From DATMNR01 sp963702765 (GTDB lineage: Bacteria > Chloroflexota > Ktedonobacteria > Ktedonobacterales > Ktedonobacteraceae), in the NCBI GenBank assembly GCA_963702765.1, contig CAVPEB010000055.1, positions 1 to 64,000 of the forward strand: DNA of 64,000 bases, read 5' to 3'. Both the position numbers and the translations under genes were made by a program. Below the pieces are notes generated by a model. That model did not search any database. It was given only the letters and a program-made list of their open reading frames with translations, and was not told the origin of the DNA. Within the stretch, counting starts at the first letter, position 1. Each line of letters starts with the position of its first letter. Shown in pieces: positions 63,499 to 64,000 of this stretch.

Positions 63499-64000
63499 TT
63501 AGTCACCTAGCGTTGCCACCATCACGGCCTTGATGGTATGCATGCGATTCTCTGCCTGGTCAAAGACAATAGAGGCTTTGGACTCAAACACTTCTTCGGT
63601 CACTTCCAGCGCTTCCAGGCCATGGTTCTCGTAGATCTCCTTGCCGACTTTCGTTTCTGTATTATGGAAAGCGGGTAAGCAGTGCATAAACTTTACCTGC
63701 GGATTTCCGGTTGCTTGCATCAGGTTGCTATTCACCTGGTAGGGCAACATTTGCTGGATGCGCTGGTTCCACAACTCGGTGGGCTGTCCCATCGAGACCC
63801 ACACATCGGTATAGAGGAAGTCACATCCACGCACCGCGGCCTGGGCATCTTCGGTTACGGTGATGTTAGCCCCAGTCTCCTGTGCGATAGCTTGCGCTGT
63901 TTCAATCATCTCAGGCTTTGGCCAACATTCTTTGGGACCTGCCAGACGAACATCCATACCCATTTTGGCGGCACCAATCATCAGGGAGTTGCCCATGTTG
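63499..64000 (-). CDS. argF: Ornithine carbamoyltransferase, C-terminal part (cut by window edge)
   Basis: The last 166 codons of an ornithine carbamoyltransferase. The ornithine-binding domain shows NMGNSLMIGAAKMGMDVRLA, FLYTDVWVSMGQPTELWNQR (the DxxxSMG ornithine loop) and KFMHCLPAFHNTETKVGKEI with the HCLP motif. SIVFDQAENRMHTIKAVMVA closes the protein. It transfers carbamoyl from carbamoyl phosphate to ornithine, giving citrulline for arginine synthesis. The carbamoyl-phosphate domain and the start lie beyond the right edge. Confidence 0.95.
   Translation of the reverse strand, partial: NMGNSLMIGAAKMGMDVRLAGPKECWPKPEMIETAQAIAQETGANITVTEDAQAAVRGCDFLYTDVWVSMGQPTELWNQRIQQMLPYQVNSNLMQATGNPQVKFMHCLPAFHNTETKVGKEIYENHGLEALEVTEEVFESKASIVFDQAENRMHTIKAVMVATLGD

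Overview
The window looks like a chromosomal stretch of a soil Chloroflexota bacterium of the class Ktedonobacteria. This is an inference. It rests on the mix of F420-type enzymes (LLM oxidoreductase, DDN-like nitroreductases), a SigZ-ArsM pair, an ArsR-ArsC fusion, trehalose and glucan enzymes, many insertion-sequence remnants, and wide spaces filled with dispersed hairpin repeats. No rRNA, tRNA or CRISPR array was seen. About 21 reading frames that are clearly homologous to known families change frame by one base. Either the sequence carries many single-base errors or this region is decaying.

Layout. 0-3.1 kb: transposase remnant, small coiled-coil proteins, an RNHCP relic and a polytopic sensor-like membrane protein. 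3.3-8 kb: DDN-like reductase, broken phosphotransferase, a two-gene actin-like (ParM/StbA type) operon and an alpha/beta hydrolase. 8.2-15.2 kb: phosphotransferase, GH13 glucosidase, broken DDN, beta-lactamase-like serine hydrolase, glycosyltransferase relic and TreT-type trehalose synthase. 15.6-23.5 kb is a defence/mobile island: PLD-type nuclease, decayed IS66-type transposase next to a decayed TM0106-type RecB/RNase H nuclease, and an AlwI-like restriction-modification set (two D12 methylases, one broken, plus the endonuclease). 23.9-47 kb: housekeeping and accessory genes (GT1, GH65 phosphorylase, LLM oxidoreductase, 2-hydroxyacid dehydrogenase, AlkA, lactonase, cytidylate-kinase-like protein, ABC1 kinase, PBP1A, PHP phosphoesterase). 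47.2-51.2 kb: pstSCAB phosphate uptake operon with a Pho-box-like array upstream. 51.65-52.84 kb: an IS630 element with clear ends, inserted directly in front of sigZ-arsM. 54.6-61.4 kb: small membrane proteins, an ABC-2 export locus damaged by an internal deletion, and a histidine kinase/response regulator pair. 61.6-63.1 kb: arsenate reductase and an ArsR-ArsC fusion with its palindromic operator. The right edge cuts argF.

The most unusual feature is two families of dispersed intergenic elements. Family A has ten copies, each with up to three consecutive hairpins. Family B has four copies and is MITE-like, with terminal inverted repeats in the best copy. In both families paired bases change together between copies, so the fold rather than the sequence appears conserved. 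Every copy found lies in the same orientation in this window.
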